DNA of 46,691 nucleotides, taken from contig NZ_JAHCVK010000013.1 in NCBI RefSeq assembly GCF_018476905.1, positions 1 through 46,691 of the forward strand, read 5' to 3'. A model generated the notes under the pieces. That model was not told where the DNA came from. It did not search any database and was given only the letters and a program-made list of their open reading frames with translations. This DNA comes from Geomobilimonas luticola (GTDB lineage Bacteria > Desulfobacterota > Desulfuromonadia > Geobacterales > Geobacteraceae). Positions 25,181-35,715 of this stretch are shown here, one piece after another; the first letter of the stretch is position 1; every line of letters begins with the position of its first letter. The translations under genes and the position numbers were made by a program.

Positions 25181-26782
25181 CTATATGCTCAGCTTCTTCA
25201 CGTGCATGCGGCTGAGGAAGAAGTCAAACACCGCCCTGGTGGCCAGCAGCGATGTGAAGAGATTGATGATGATACCGAGGCTGAGGGAGACCGCGAACCC
25301 CTTTACCGGTCCGGTACCGAACTGGAACAGGACCGCCGCCGTAATGAGGGTGGTGACGTGGGAGTCCATGATGGTCAGGAACGCCTTGTCATACCCCGCA
25401 TCTACCCCCGCCGCCGGTGTCTTCCCGAGCCGCAGTTCCTCCCGGATGCGTTCGAAGATGAGGACGTTGGAGTCGACGGACATCCCGACCAGAAGGACGA
25501 TGGCGGCGATGCCGGGAAGGGTGAGGGTCGCACCGAGCGCAGCCAGCGCCCCCATGAGATAGATGATGTTGAGGACCATTCCGAAGTTGGCGACAAGGCC
25601 GGCAAGCTTGTAGTAGACGGCCATGAAGACGACAACGAGCATGACGCCGACAAGGCCGGCAATGAGCCCCTTGTGGATGGAATCCTGCCCAAGGGACGGG
25701 CCGACCGTCACGTTCTGGATGATCTTGACCGGCGCCGGCAGTGAACCGGCCCGCAGGACGATGGAAAGGTCAGCCGCCTCCTTTTCGGTAAAGGAGCCCG
25801 AGATCTGGGCGCTGCCGCCGGAGATCCGTTCCCGGATGACCGGTGCGGAATAGATGTTGTTGTCCAGGACGATGGCAAACCGTTTTCCCACGTTGGCAGC
25901 AGTGACCTGGTCGAACAGCCTGGCGCCGGTGGAGTTGAAGTCGATCGCCACGTAGGGCTGGTTGAACTGGGAATCGATCCGCACCTGGGCATCGGTAAGG
26001 AGGTCACCGGTGATCATCGCCTTTTTCTTCACCACCAGCGGGATTTCGGTGACTGCCCCGGTAGCGGGATCTGTCCTCTTCTCGACGAGGAGCTCGTCAT
26101 CCTCGGGGATGGTCCCGGGAGTAGCGGTGGCCGCGTTGATATTCTCGTCCACCAGCTTGAACTCCAGCCGGGCAGTCCGGCCGATCAGTTCTATGGCCCG
26201 TTTCGGGTCCTTGATGCCGGGAAGCTGGACCACGACATGGTTGATCCCCTCCTGCTGAATGACCGGCTCCGAAACGCCGAACTGGTCAATCCTGTTGCGG
26301 ATGGTCTCCAGGGCCTGCTGTACCGACTTGTCACGGCGATCCTGGGCAACCTTGTCGCTCATCCGGAGCGACATGTTGACGAAGCCCCCCTCGTCGTAGG
26401 TCGGCAGCTGTTCCATTTCGGGATATTTCTTCTTGACCAGGTTCTGGGCGTTTTCGGCCGTCGCCTTGTCGTAGAGGACGAGCTGCACCTTGTCGGAGCC
26501 GACCCGGCTGATATGCTTGAAGCGGAGATTCTGGGCGGAAAGGGAATCTTCAAGGTCGGTGGCGATGATGTCGAGAGTCCCTTCCACCGCCTTCTGGGTT
26601 TCCACCTCCATCACCAGGTGGGTCCCCCCCTGGAGATCAAGCCCCAGGTGGATCTTGTCCTTGGGGAGATACCCCTGCCACCAGGAAGGAAGGTTGCTGA
26701 CCAGAGTCGGGGTCAGGTAGAGAAACGACAAGAGCAGGAAAACCAGAATCATGCTGACGCGCCAAGTTAAACCCTTGGACAT
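25181..26782 (-). CDS. secD: protein translocase subunit SecD
   Basis: Partner of SecF. After an N-terminal helix comes the conserved LGLDLQGGTHLVMEV, a periplasmic region of about 300 residues (DQFGVSEPVIQQEG, VVQLPGI, ISGGSAQISG), then five helices with the SecD core MSVDSNVLIFERIREELR. The start is set at MSKGLTWR because AAAGGAG lies at the right distance; the frame extends seven codons further without a site. Length of 533 is usual. Confidence 0.97.
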   Translation of the reverse strand: MSKGLTWRVSMILVFLLLSFLYLTPTLVSNLPSWWQGYLPKDKIHLGLDLQGGTHLVMEVETQKAVEGTLDIIATDLEDSLSAQNLRFKHISRVGSDKVQLVLYDKATAENAQNLVKKKYPEMEQLPTYDEGGFVNMSLRMSDKVAQDRRDKSVQQALETIRNRIDQFGVSEPVIQQEGINHVVVQLPGIKDPKRAIELIGRTARLEFKLVDENINAATATPGTIPEDDELLVEKRTDPATGAVTEIPLVVKKKAMITGDLLTDAQVRIDSQFNQPYVAIDFNSTGARLFDQVTAANVGKRFAIVLDNNIYSAPVIRERISGGSAQISGSFTEKEAADLSIVLRAGSLPAPVKIIQNVTVGPSLGQDSIHKGLIAGLVGVMLVVVFMAVYYKLAGLVANFGMVLNIIYLMGALAALGATLTLPGIAAIVLLVGMSVDSNVLIFERIREELRLGKTPAAGVDAGYDKAFLTIMDSHVTTLITAAVLFQFGTGPVKGFAVSLSLGIIINLFTSLLATRAVFDFFLSRMHVKKLSI

Positions 26783-26905
26783 TGAGGATGCTCCTTTCGG
26801 CATGGCATGTCCGGCACATTACCGGCAGCCTGGAATTACGGATGATTATACAGACAGAGCGCAATTCCTTGCGCCCCCTGCGCGGGCTGGCACAAGGGGT
26901 TGCGC

Positions 26906-27235
26906 TTACGCTCCCGGCTTGGTCACGCTGGCGATATGCCCTTTATTCACCTTGATATTGACGCCGGTGGCCACTTCCAGAGTAACCACCGTTTCATCGA
27001 TGGCTGTCACCTTGCCGTGCATACCCCCCGCGGTCACCACCGCATCACCCTTCTTCAGCGCATCGAGCAGTGCCCGGTGCTCCTTGGCCTTTTTCTGCTG
27101 GGGGCGAATGAGGAGAAAATAGAAAATACCGAACATGAAAACAAGCGGCACCAGATTCATGATTGCCGACTGCCCGCCGGCAGCTCCTTCCGGTGGGGTA
27201 CCCATCGCAAATGCCAGACCTAACATACCTACCAT
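26906..27235 (-). CDS. yajC: preprotein translocase accessory subunit YajC
   Basis: Small single-helix partner of SecDF. One transmembrane segment (LVPLVFMFGIFYFLLIRPQ) followed by the family hallmark RPQQKKAKEH and a short beta domain (GDAVVTAGGMHGKVTAIDE). The start MVGMLGLAFA is chosen because TGGAGG lies eight bases upstream; a longer frame adds MLFMEVSA. Order yajC-secD-secF after tgt is the classic arrangement. Confidence 0.95.
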   Translation of the reverse strand: MVGMLGLAFAMGTPPEGAAGGQSAIMNLVPLVFMFGIFYFLLIRPQQKKAKEHRALLDALKKGDAVVTAGGMHGKVTAIDETVVTLEVATGVNIKVNKGHIASVTKPGA

Positions 27236-27268
27236 AGCTGAAACCTCCATAAATAACATTCAGTTTTT

Positions 27269-28519
<1,251 letters not shown>

Positions 28520-28523
28520 GCTT

Positions 28524-29555
28524 TTACCATATCATCATGGCGTCGCCGTAGCTGAAAAACCTGAACTTACGCCGCACCGCCTCCGCGTAGGACTCCAGCA
28601 GCAGGTCCCTGCCGGCAAAGGCACTGACCAGCATGAGCAGGGTCGATTTCGGCAGATGAAAGTTGGTGATCAGGGCATCGACGACCTTGAAGGTGTAACC
28701 GGGCCGGATGAAAATATCCGCTTCACCCGCTCCTGCAATGACCGTCCCGTCATCAGCAGCCGCCTGCTCCAGCGCCCGTGTGGTCGTGGTACCAAGAGCC
28801 ACCACCCTTCCCCCATCCCTCTTTCGCCGGGCAACCGCCTCCGCCGTCCCGGCCGGGATGAAGTACTCCTCCCGATGCATCCGGTGGTCGTCCAGCTTTT
28901 CCACACGGACCGGCATAAAGGTGCCGAGGCCCACGTGAAGGGTTATCGGCGCTACTTCGACCCCTCCGGCCACCAGGGCGGCCAAAAGTTCGGGAGTCAT
29001 ATGCAGACCCGCCGTGGGTGCGGCTACGGCACCCTTAGTTGTGGCGAATACGGTCTGATAACGTTCCCGGTCATGCTCTTCCGCAACCCGCCGAATGTAG
29101 GGGGGAAGCGGCATGCTGCCATGCCGCTCCAGCCAGGTGGCAAAATCCCCGCCGGGCGAAAAGGCGACCTGCCAGCAGTCGTCGCCGGTACGACTCTCGA
29201 CCCTGGCAGTCATGCCGTCTGCCAGGAGAAGGACCGTTCCCGGTCCGGGCGACTTGGAAGCCCGGATCAGGCAGTGCCAGCGCTCACCGTCTCCGGGCAA
29301 ACGCCGCACCAGGAAGACCTCCACCCGGCCGCCACTCTCTTTCCTGCCGAGAAGCCTGGCCGGTATCACTCGCGTGTCGTTCACCACGAGCAGATCGCCG
29401 GGACGGAACAAGCGGGCCACTTCGGAAAAGACCGTTTCGCCGATCTTCCCTGTGGACCGCTCCAGGGTCATCAACCGGGCCGCATCCCGCCGGGCCGCAG
29501 GAACCTGGGCAATCAGCTCGGGGGGGAGGTGATAATCGAACTCTTCCAGCTCCAT
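28524..29555 (-). CDS. queA: S-adenosylmethionine:tRNA ribosyltransferase-isomerase
   Basis: Converts preQ1 in tRNA to epoxyqueuosine using the ribosyl part of SAM. Diagnostic segments are [15 protein letters not shown] at the N-terminus, [44 protein letters not shown] and [21 protein letters not shown]. Length of 343 is normal. It starts three bases after the SpoIID-like gene and is followed by tgt, giving a queuosine unit. Confidence 0.97.
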   Translation of the reverse strand: MELEEFDYHLPPELIAQVPAARRDAARLMTLERSTGKIGETVFSEVARLFRPGDLLVVNDTRVIPARLLGRKESGGRVEVFLVRRLPGDGERWHCLIRASKSPGPGTVLLLADGMTARVESRTGDDCWQVAFSPGGDFATWLERHGSMPLPPYIRRVAEEHDRERYQTVFATTKGAVAAPTAGLHMTPELLAALVAGGVEVAPITLHVGLGTFMPVRVEKLDDHRMHREEYFIPAGTAEAVARRKRDGGRVVALGTTTTRALEQAAADDGTVIAGAGEADIFIRPGYTFKVVDALITNFHLPKSTLLMLVSAFAGRDLLLESYAEAVRRKFRFFSYGDAMMIW

Positions 29556-29557
29556 GA

Positions 29558-30670
29558 TCAGTCGCCGGAGATCCTGGCCAGCCGCGTCCCGGGGTAGTAA
29601 TAACTCAGTATCTCCCGGTAGTCAAATCCATCGCTCGCCCGTTGCTTGGCTCCCCATTGGCAGAGCCCCACTCCGTGTCCGTAACCCGCACCGCTGAACA
29701 GGGCATTTTCGCCCGCAATCCTCACCTCGAAGTTGGTGCTCTTGATAATCGTTGAACCGACGGCCATCCGGAATCTGGTTGCCGGTATGGTCTGCCTTCC
29801 GGTAGCTGTTACGAGCGTCAGATCCACCAGACGGCCGCTGGCGTTACGCCGCCCGAGCCGGATATCCTTGAGACCGGCCACCTGGAAGCCGCTGTTCTTG
29901 AGCTGCGACTCGATACGCCGGAGGGGGAGGGTCTGTTCCCATTTCAGCGACGGCGCCGTCTCGCAGTACGCACAGTCAACGCCCCGCAGGTAGGGAAGTG
30001 GAAACCCCCAGACATTCTCGGAAGCCTCCGTATGGCCACCACAGTTGGAATGGTAAAAGGCCTGGATGACACCGCCATCGTAGGACAGGACCTCCCCGGC
30101 GGTTTCCTGTACCCCCCGGGCGGCCCGGCTGTCTTCGATGTCGCATCCTTCGTACACCTGATCAAGGACACTCGACTCCAGGTGGTAGGGGGCGTTTTTC
30201 CGGGCCTGGCGCTGGTATACCGCGTAGGAACGTGCGATTACAGCCTGTGCCTTGACGGCCTCCATCGGCCACTGCGACGATATCTCGCAGTTAATGAGGC
30301 CGACAAGGTACTCGTCGAGGGGGAGTTCGTTAACGACCAGGAGTCCCTTGTCGGAAGGGGTGATTTCAATGGTTCCCCGGTACCCTTTGCCGTTGATGAG
30401 CAAGAACGCGGGGGCTGATGCCACCAGCTTGCGGACTGTTCTGCCGTTCACCGCCAGTCCGTCCCTGACCCTTTTGACCTGCAGCGGCAGATTGAGGCGG
30501 AGAGGCTCCCCATCATCGGCGAGGGCAAGAACACCGGTGCCATCAAGCGAAACGGCATCACTCCCCTTCTGCAATGCAACCCGGATGAGGTCGGTTTGAA
30601 GGGGCTCTCCCCGCCCGACCCCGCCGTGAAAAAAGCAGATGCAAAAGAGTATGGCAATTAGTAATTTCAA
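29558..30670 (-). CDS. SpoIID/LytB-domain protein
   Basis: Secreted protein of the SpoIID family, whose Bacillus founder is a peptidoglycan lytic transglycosylase. Key motifs are [54 protein letters not shown] and [15 protein letters not shown] signal peptide ([17 protein letters not shown]) is revealed by choosing the second TTG, nine bases after AAGGA; the first TTG abuts the ribosome-binding site. Sporulation is not expected in this group, so the role is probably cell-wall remodelling. It is the first gene of the queA-tgt-yajC-secDF run. Confidence 0.92.
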   Translation of the reverse strand: MKLLIAILFCICFFHGGVGRGEPLQTDLIRVALQKGSDAVSLDGTGVLALADDGEPLRLNLPLQVKRVRDGLAVNGRTVRKLVASAPAFLLINGKGYRGTIEITPSDKGLLVVNELPLDEYLVGLINCEISSQWPMEAVKAQAVIARSYAVYQRQARKNAPYHLESSVLDQVYEGCDIEDSRAARGVQETAGEVLSYDGGVIQAFYHSNCGGHTEASENVWGFPLPYLRGVDCAYCETAPSLKWEQTLPLRRIESQLKNSGFQVAGLKDIRLGRRNASGRLVDLTLVTATGRQTIPATRFRMAVGSTIIKSTNFEVRIAGENALFSGAGYGHGVGLCQWGAKQRASDGFDYREILSYYYPGTRLARISGD

Positions 30671-31077
30671 GTAGTACAATCCTTATTCAAAACTGGTCGA
30701 TAGAATCACAATTCCGGTCGCAAAGTCAACGATTTTATCGCCTTGTCCCGCTCCCCACAAAGCTCCGAGTTGGCAAGCCAATTGCAGTGACAGAAGACTG
30801 TACCGGCCGGGCGCGAACCGCAGGGTGCAATTGGATGGAGTTTTCTTGCGGGTTTTCGGCGAAATGACGTAAACACCCATGTCAGCGCATAGCCAACGAC
30901 ATTGGCCTCCTGCACAGCGTACAACCACGACTGAGCACCCCGCTGACGTTCAACAGCTTTATTAGCGTACGAGCATTAGCCGCAGGTTAAGGAACCAGTT
31001 CTAATCGCTATATGACTTGATATCCCCGGCTAAATGGAGTAGAAAACCGAAAGCGCCCTTTACACAAAGCAGGTGAC
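30671..31077. other. intergenic region between SpoIID-like and HD-GYP genes
   Basis: About 400 bases without a credible gene. It holds the plus-strand promoter of the HD-GYP gene near its right end and an isolated sigma54-like element TTGGCAAGCCAATTGCA with GG and GC spaced by ten bases. Two overlapping minus-strand frames of 72-81 codons have no convincing ribosome-binding site or domain. Confidence 0.6.
31017..31045 (+). promoter_or_regulatory. sigma70-type promoter of the HD-GYP gene
   Basis: TTGATA and TAGAAA are separated by 17 bases, about 32 bases before the ATG. Confidence 0.55.
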
Positions 31078-33186
31078 ATGAAATCACTGAAAGTCAAAAT
31101 ACTCGGCCTCATCACGATAATCGTCGTCACGATTCTCGTCATTGCCGCCTTCCTGAGCTTCCGGCAGAATGCGGAATTGATCAGGAACCTTGCCGACCAC
31201 AATACCACGGTCATCATCGAAACCATCAAAAGCAGTGTCATCAACGCCATGCGTTCCGGTCATTCGGAAGAGGTCCGGGAGCTCTTCAAGAAGATCCGTT
31301 CCTCAAATTTCATAACCGATATCCGTGTCGTCTCCGAATCGGGGGTCATTATCAACTCCGCCGAGGAGGAGGAGATCGGCCAGATGCTCCCCGCCTCCGA
31401 CCTGAAACTGATCCGCAAGGGGACGTTCCCCCTCAAGGAATACAACTCCACAAAGAAGGTGTACGATTCCTACACCCGCATCATGAATACGCCCGACTGC
31501 TACGGTTGCCACCCCTCGACCCAGAGTGTCCTGGGGATTATGGAGATCGAACTGTCTCTTGCCAATCTTGACGCCCTCGTCGCCAAAGAACGAAAAACCG
31601 TCACCGCATCCACGTTCATCATAATCTGCCTCATCATCATTACCATCTCCCTGTTCCTTATCCATTACGTCGATCGCCCTATCCAGCAGCTGATTTCCTC
31701 CATGCAGAAGGTCGAGGGGGGAGATTTCGACTGCACGACCACCATTTCCAGCAGCAAGGAGATGAGCCTGCTGTCGGACAAGTTCAACCGAATGGTGGAA
31801 CGGTTGAAAGGAATGGTGGAGTCGGCCATAAGCCATGAACGCGAACTGGCCCGGGCACAGGAAAAGCTCGCCCACCACCGGGAAATCCACACGATGAACC
31901 ATCGGCTGGAAGACCAGCTGAAGGAGATAGAAAACCTCAACGTCTCACTGGAAGAACGGATCGAAGAAATCGAGGAGGCGAACTACAAGATCGCCGACCT
32001 TGCAGGAGAACTGGAAGACAAGAACACCAACCTGGAAAAGGCGGTCACCAGGCTCTCCACCCTCTACAAAGTCGGCCTGGCCATCAATTCCACCATGGAA
32101 TCGAAGCCACTCTTCGACTTGGTGGTAAAGACCACCATGGATACCCTGGAGGCACAGATAGGCTACATCATGCTTCATGACCGCCAGCGGAACGTTCTCA
32201 AGGTAACTACCCTGCTCGGCCATGATACCTTCTCCCCGGAAAAGGGAGAGTTGGAAATGAAGCCCTCCAGCGTCTCCGCCTGGGTCATCAACAACGGCAA
32301 ACCCCGGCTGATTACCGACATCCATGAAACCCCGGAATTCGACCGGATGAGCGCCATGGGGTACGAACGAAAAACGCTCATCTGCGCCCCCCTGAAAACC
32401 AAGGACGAAACCATCGGCACCATCACCGTCGTCAACAAGATCGACAACTCGGTCTTCACCAATGAAGATCTTGACCTCCTCACCACCATCGCTGCCCAGG
32501 CAAGCATTGCCATCAAGAATGTCCAGCTCTACGAAGAGCAGCAGAAAACCTACATGAACACCATCCATGCCCTGGTTTCCGCTATTGAAGCCAGTGACAG
32601 CTACACCCGTGGCCATTCGGAACGGGTAACCCGCTACTGCATGGAACTCGCGAAGAAACTGGACATGCCACCCGAGCGGCTCAAAATCATCGAGCGGGCT
32701 GCCGTTCTCCACGACATCGGCAAGATCGGCATCGACCTGAGCCTTCTCCACAAGGAAGGGCGGCTCACCCCGGAGGACATCCGGGAACTGCAGCAGCATC
32801 CGGTTATCGGCATGAAAATACTGGAGCCGATCGAATTCCTGAGCGACGTCCGCCTCTGCATCGGCCAGCACCACGAGCGCTTCGACGGCAAGGGCTATCC
32901 CAACAACGTGTCAGCCGACCAGCTTCTGCTGGAATCACGCATGCTTGCCATCGCCGATTCATTTGACGCCATGACCTCCGACCGTCCCTACCGCAAGGCG
33001 CTCTCTCTGGATGTCGCCATCAAGGAACTGGTGGACAACGCCGGCACCCAGTTCGACCCCGACCTGGTCCAGCCGTTCGTCGAAGTTCTCCGGAGCGGGA
33101 AGTTCAGCTTCGCCGCAATTTCAGCAAACGATGGCACCCAGGAATACGGGCAACCACGGGTTCCCATCTGCATCTCCGCTGCCTAG
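31078..33186 (+). CDS. heme-binding membrane receptor with HAMP, GAF and HD-GYP domains
   Basis: Probable cyclic-dinucleotide phosphodiesterase with a periplasmic redox sensor. Transmembrane helices lie at about residues 8-27 and 177-197. Between them is a sensor domain with a single c-type heme site CYGCH (141-145). A HAMP segment (about 197-250), a long coiled coil (250-330), a GAF domain (335-485) and a C-terminal HD-GYP domain (495-690) follow. The metal-site HD (545-546, in LHDIGKIG) and GYP (606-608, in HHERFDGKGYP) are intact, so activity is expected; family members cut c-di-GMP and some cut cGAMP. It is transcribed alone. Heme attachment would make its output respond to redox state, oxygen or NO; this is inference. 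Confidence 0.9.
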   Translation: MKSLKVKILGLITIIVVTILVIAAFLSFRQNAELIRNLADHNTTVIIETIKSSVINAMRSGHSEEVRELFKKIRSSNFITDIRVVSESGVIINSAEEEEIGQMLPASDLKLIRKGTFPLKEYNSTKKVYDSYTRIMNTPDCYGCHPSTQSVLGIMEIELSLANLDALVAKERKTVTASTFIIICLIIITISLFLIHYVDRPIQQLISSMQKVEGGDFDCTTTISSSKEMSLLSDKFNRMVERLKGMVESAISHERELARAQEKLAHHREIHTMNHRLEDQLKEIENLNVSLEERIEEIEEANYKIADLAGELEDKNTNLEKAVTRLSTLYKVGLAINSTMESKPLFDLVVKTTMDTLEAQIGYIMLHDRQRNVLKVTTLLGHDTFSPEKGELEMKPSSVSAWVINNGKPRLITDIHETPEFDRMSAMGYERKTLICAPLKTKDETIGTITVVNKIDNSVFTNEDLDLLTTIAAQASIAIKNVQLYEEQQKTYMNTIHALVSAIEASDSYTRGHSERVTRYCMELAKKLDMPPERLKIIERAAVLHDIGKIGIDLSLLHKEGRLTPEDIRELQQHPVIGMKILEPIEFLSDVRLCIGQHHERFDGKGYPNNVSADQLLLESRMLAIADSFDAMTSDRPYRKALSLDVAIKELVDNAGTQFDPDLVQPFVEVLRSGKFSFAAISANDGTQEYGQPRVPICISAA

Positions 33187-33322
33187 ACACGTAACCTGTC
33201 CCCCCTCTCCTCCCCAAAGGATTTGCCCCTCCCCTCATTTCGTGGTATAACGTTGCCAACCCGAAACCCTGCTCCTACCACGTTCATCCGCAGGTCCATC
33301 ACCCACCCCCAGGAGCGAGCGC

Positions 33323-34285
33323 TTGCCCCCCCTTCTCAACGTCACCGGCCTTGCCACCCATTTCCACCTCGGAACATCGACCCTGAAAGCGGTCGATGGC
33401 GTCGATTTCTCCCTCAACGAAGGTGAAACCCTTGCCATCGTCGGCGAATCGGGGTGCGGCAAAAGCATGACCGCCTGCTCCCTCATGCGGCTGGTTCCAC
33501 CTCCGGGGAATATTGTCAGCGGCAGTATCGTTTTTGGCGGCACCGACCTGCTGCTTCTGTCCGACAAGGAGATGCGCGATATACGCGGCAACAGCATTTC
33601 CATGATTTTTCAGGAGCCCATGACCTCCCTCAATCCGGTCCTTACCGTCGGAAACCAGATCGGGGAAGTCCTTCGGCTGCACCGCAACCTCACCCGGCGG
33701 GAAGCGCTCGCGGAGACGGTCAGATTGCTCGGCCTGGTAGGCATTCCGGCACCGGAACAGCGTGTGGAAGACTACCCCCACCAGCTCTCGGGCGGAATGC
33801 GGCAACGGATCGTGATCGCCATGGCCCTTGCCTGCCAGCCCAGGCTTCTCATTGCCGATGAACCGACCACCGCCCTTGACGTCACCATCCAGGCCCAGAT
33901 CCTGGAACTGATCGATCGGCTGCAACGGGAAAACGGCATGGCTCTCCTTCTCATCACCCACGACCTGGGGATCGTTGCCGAACGGGCCGACCGGACCGCC
34001 ATCATGTACGCAGGAAAAATCGTGGAGACGGCACCGACTGCCGAACTGTTCCAGAACCCCCTCCACCCCTATACGTGCGGGCTCCTCGCATCCCTCCCCC
34101 AGAACGCCGTTCCGGGAGAACCGCTCGCCACCATTCCTGGCCATGTCCCCAACCTGGCGGATGAGCAGCAGGGATGCGGTTTCTGCCCCCGCTGCCCGGC
34201 CAAGACCTGGGAGTGCCGGCAATCCACCCCACCCCTCAAGGAGGCCAGCAGCAACCACCTGGTCCGCTGCTGGAAGTTCCCATGA
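33323..34285 (+). CDS. dppD: peptide ABC transporter ATPase (DppD/OppD type)
   Basis: Cytosolic ATPase subunit of a di/oligopeptide or nickel importer. Walker A GESGCGKS, signature LSGGMRQRI and Walker [13 protein letters not shown] are intact, and the C-terminal Cys-rich tail ([14 protein letters not shown]) is typical of OppD/DppD. The start is TTG, seven bases after AGGAG. The DppF-like partner overlaps by four bases (ATGA). No permease or binding-protein gene is adjacent, so the membrane subunits must lie elsewhere. Confidence 0.92.
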   Translation: MPPLLNVTGLATHFHLGTSTLKAVDGVDFSLNEGETLAIVGESGCGKSMTACSLMRLVPPPGNIVSGSIVFGGTDLLLLSDKEMRDIRGNSISMIFQEPMTSLNPVLTVGNQIGEVLRLHRNLTRREALAETVRLLGLVGIPAPEQRVEDYPHQLSGGMRQRIVIAMALACQPRLLIADEPTTALDVTIQAQILELIDRLQRENGMALLLITHDLGIVAERADRTAIMYAGKIVETAPTAELFQNPLHPYTCGLLASLPQNAVPGEPLATIPGHVPNLADEQQGCGFCPRCPAKTWECRQSTPPLKEASSNHLVRCWKFP

Positions 34286-35262
34286 CCGCTCCCCTCCTTG
34301 AAGCAAGAAACCTTGCCAAATATTTTCCTGTTGCCTCCGGCCCTTTTGCACCCCGCCAGACGTTAAACGCAGTCGACGGACTGGACCTGAGCCTTGCAGC
34401 CGGCGAGGCGGTCGGACTGGCAGGGGAATCGGGCTGCGGCAAGTCCACCGTCGCCCGGCTCCTCCTTGGCCTTACTCCCCCGACAAAGGGTGAAGTGCTG
34501 TTCGAGGGGGGCAACCTGGCGGAGATGGGCAAACGTGATCTCGCCTCCTTCCGCAGGGCCGCCCAGCTCATTTTCCAGGACCCTTTTTCCTCCCTCAACC
34601 CGCGTCAACGCGTGGGGGACATCATCGGCGAACCCCTCGTCGTCCATGGCTATGCTTCCGGTTCGGAACTGCGTGAACGGGTGGCACGCCTCATGGAAAA
34701 AGTCGGCCTTGCAGAGGAGCACTTTTTCCGCTATCCCCACGAATTTTCCGGCGGCCAGCGGCAGCGGATCGGCATTGCCCGTGCGCTTGCCGTGGAACCG
34801 CGCCTGCTCGTCGCCGACGAACCGGTATCGGCCCTCGACCTCTCTGTCCAGGCCCAGATCATCAACCTGCTCCAGGAACTGAAGCGGGAACTGAACCTGG
34901 CCTTCCTCTTCATTGCCCACGACCTGTCGGTGGTGCGGCACCTCTGCGACCGGATCGCCATCATGTACCTGGGGCGCATCGTCGAAACCGGCCCCCGCGA
35001 CGCGGTGTTCGAGCGGTTTCTTCACCCCTACACGGAAGCACTCCTGTCAGCCGTCCCCCACATCCACCCCCCGACCGGTAACAAGCGGATCATCCTGCCG
35101 GGCGACCCCCCCTCACCCCTGTCCCCCCCTCCAGGATGCCCGTTCCACACCCGCTGCCCCTACGCAGAAGGAGTATGCAGCAGCACCACCCCCCTGCTGA
35201 CGGAACGGGACCCCGGACACCTTGCCGCCTGCCATTTCAGCATGAAGCTCTACCGTTCATAA
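34282..35262 (+). CDS. dppF: peptide ABC transporter ATPase (DppF/OppF type)
   Basis: Second ATPase of the pair. Walker [10 protein letters not shown], signature FSGGQRQRIGIARALA and Walker B LLVADEPVSALD are intact; the typical DppF strings FQDPFSSLNPRQ and FLHPYTEALLSAVP follow the pattern, with a terminal Cys cluster CPFHTRCPYAEGVC. The start is the ATG overlapping the upstream TGA; the frame runs 36 codons further but antisense to nothing useful. Substrate not determinable. Confidence 0.92.
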   Translation: MTAPLLEARNLAKYFPVASGPFAPRQTLNAVDGLDLSLAAGEAVGLAGESGCGKSTVARLLLGLTPPTKGEVLFEGGNLAEMGKRDLASFRRAAQLIFQDPFSSLNPRQRVGDIIGEPLVVHGYASGSELRERVARLMEKVGLAEEHFFRYPHEFSGGQRQRIGIARALAVEPRLLVADEPVSALDLSVQAQIINLLQELKRELNLAFLFIAHDLSVVRHLCDRIAIMYLGRIVETGPRDAVFERFLHPYTEALLSAVPHIHPPTGNKRIILPGDPPSPLSPPPGCPFHTRCPYAEGVCSSTTPLLTERDPGHLAACHFSMKLYRS

Positions 35263-35273
35263 GCAGCTTCTTA

Positions 35274-35302
35274 TTGACAGTCAGTTCGGAAAATTATATA
35301 TA
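35274..35302 (+). promoter_or_regulatory. strong sigma70 promoter of the ArsR-type regulator
   Basis: TTGACA and TATATA are separated by 17 bases. The surrounding ATATATATGGATAT stretch is a plausible operator for autoregulation. Confidence 0.75.
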
Positions 35303-35335
35303 TATGGATATCTTCTCGCAAAAGGGGGTGGTCCG

Positions 35336-35620
35336 ATGGGATCCGAGGAATTCGACAAAAGCAGAAACTTTGATAACGAGGCTGAAATCCTCAAGGTCCT
35401 CGGCCATCCCGTCCGGCTGAAGATCGTGGCCGGGCTCTGCACCAAGGAATGTAATGTAAAACACATCTGGGAATGCCTCGGGCTTCCCCAGGCCACGGTG
35501 TCACAGCACCTGGCGCTCCTCAAGAACAAGCGGATCATCGAAGGGAAACGAGATGGGGTCGAAGTCCATTACACCGTGGTCCACCCCCTGGCCAGGAAAC
35601 TCATCGAACTCCTCAGCTGA
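35336..35620 (+). CDS. ArsR-family winged-helix repressor
   Basis: A 94-residue transcription regulator. The winged-helix is seen in ILKVLGHPVRLKIVAGL, the recognition helix in LGLPQATVSQHLALLKNKRI and the wing in IEGKRDGVEVHYTV. Two Cys residues (LCTKECNVKH) could sense metal or thiol oxidation, but the CxCxxC metal site of classical ArsR is absent. GGGGGTGG precedes the ATG. It is monocistronic, with its own promoter and terminator. Its targets are unknown. Confidence 0.9.
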   Translation: MGSEEFDKSRNFDNEAEILKVLGHPVRLKIVAGLCTKECNVKHIWECLGLPQATVSQHLALLKNKRIIEGKRDGVEVHYTVVHPLARKLIELLS

Positions 35621-35651
35621 CCGGCATTACTTCAGGACTGCATTATCATCG

Positions 35652-35677
35652 ATCCCCTCCCGAGCGAGGGGATTTTC
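35652..35677 (+). terminator. terminator of the ArsR-type gene
   Basis: ATCCCCTC and GAGGGGAT around a six-base loop, followed by TTTTC. Confidence 0.75.
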
Positions 35678-35715
35678 ATTTCAGCTGCGATCCACGACGA
35701 AAGAGACGGGAGCCC

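Noticed and set aside
30790-30860. tRNA-like sequence
   Set aside because: A GGTTCG-like arm is present on the minus strand, but no acceptor or anticodon stems can be drawn around it.
30683-30928. Small genes of 72-81 codons on the minus strand
   Set aside because: Two overlapping frames, neither with a ribosome-binding site, signal or recognisable domain.
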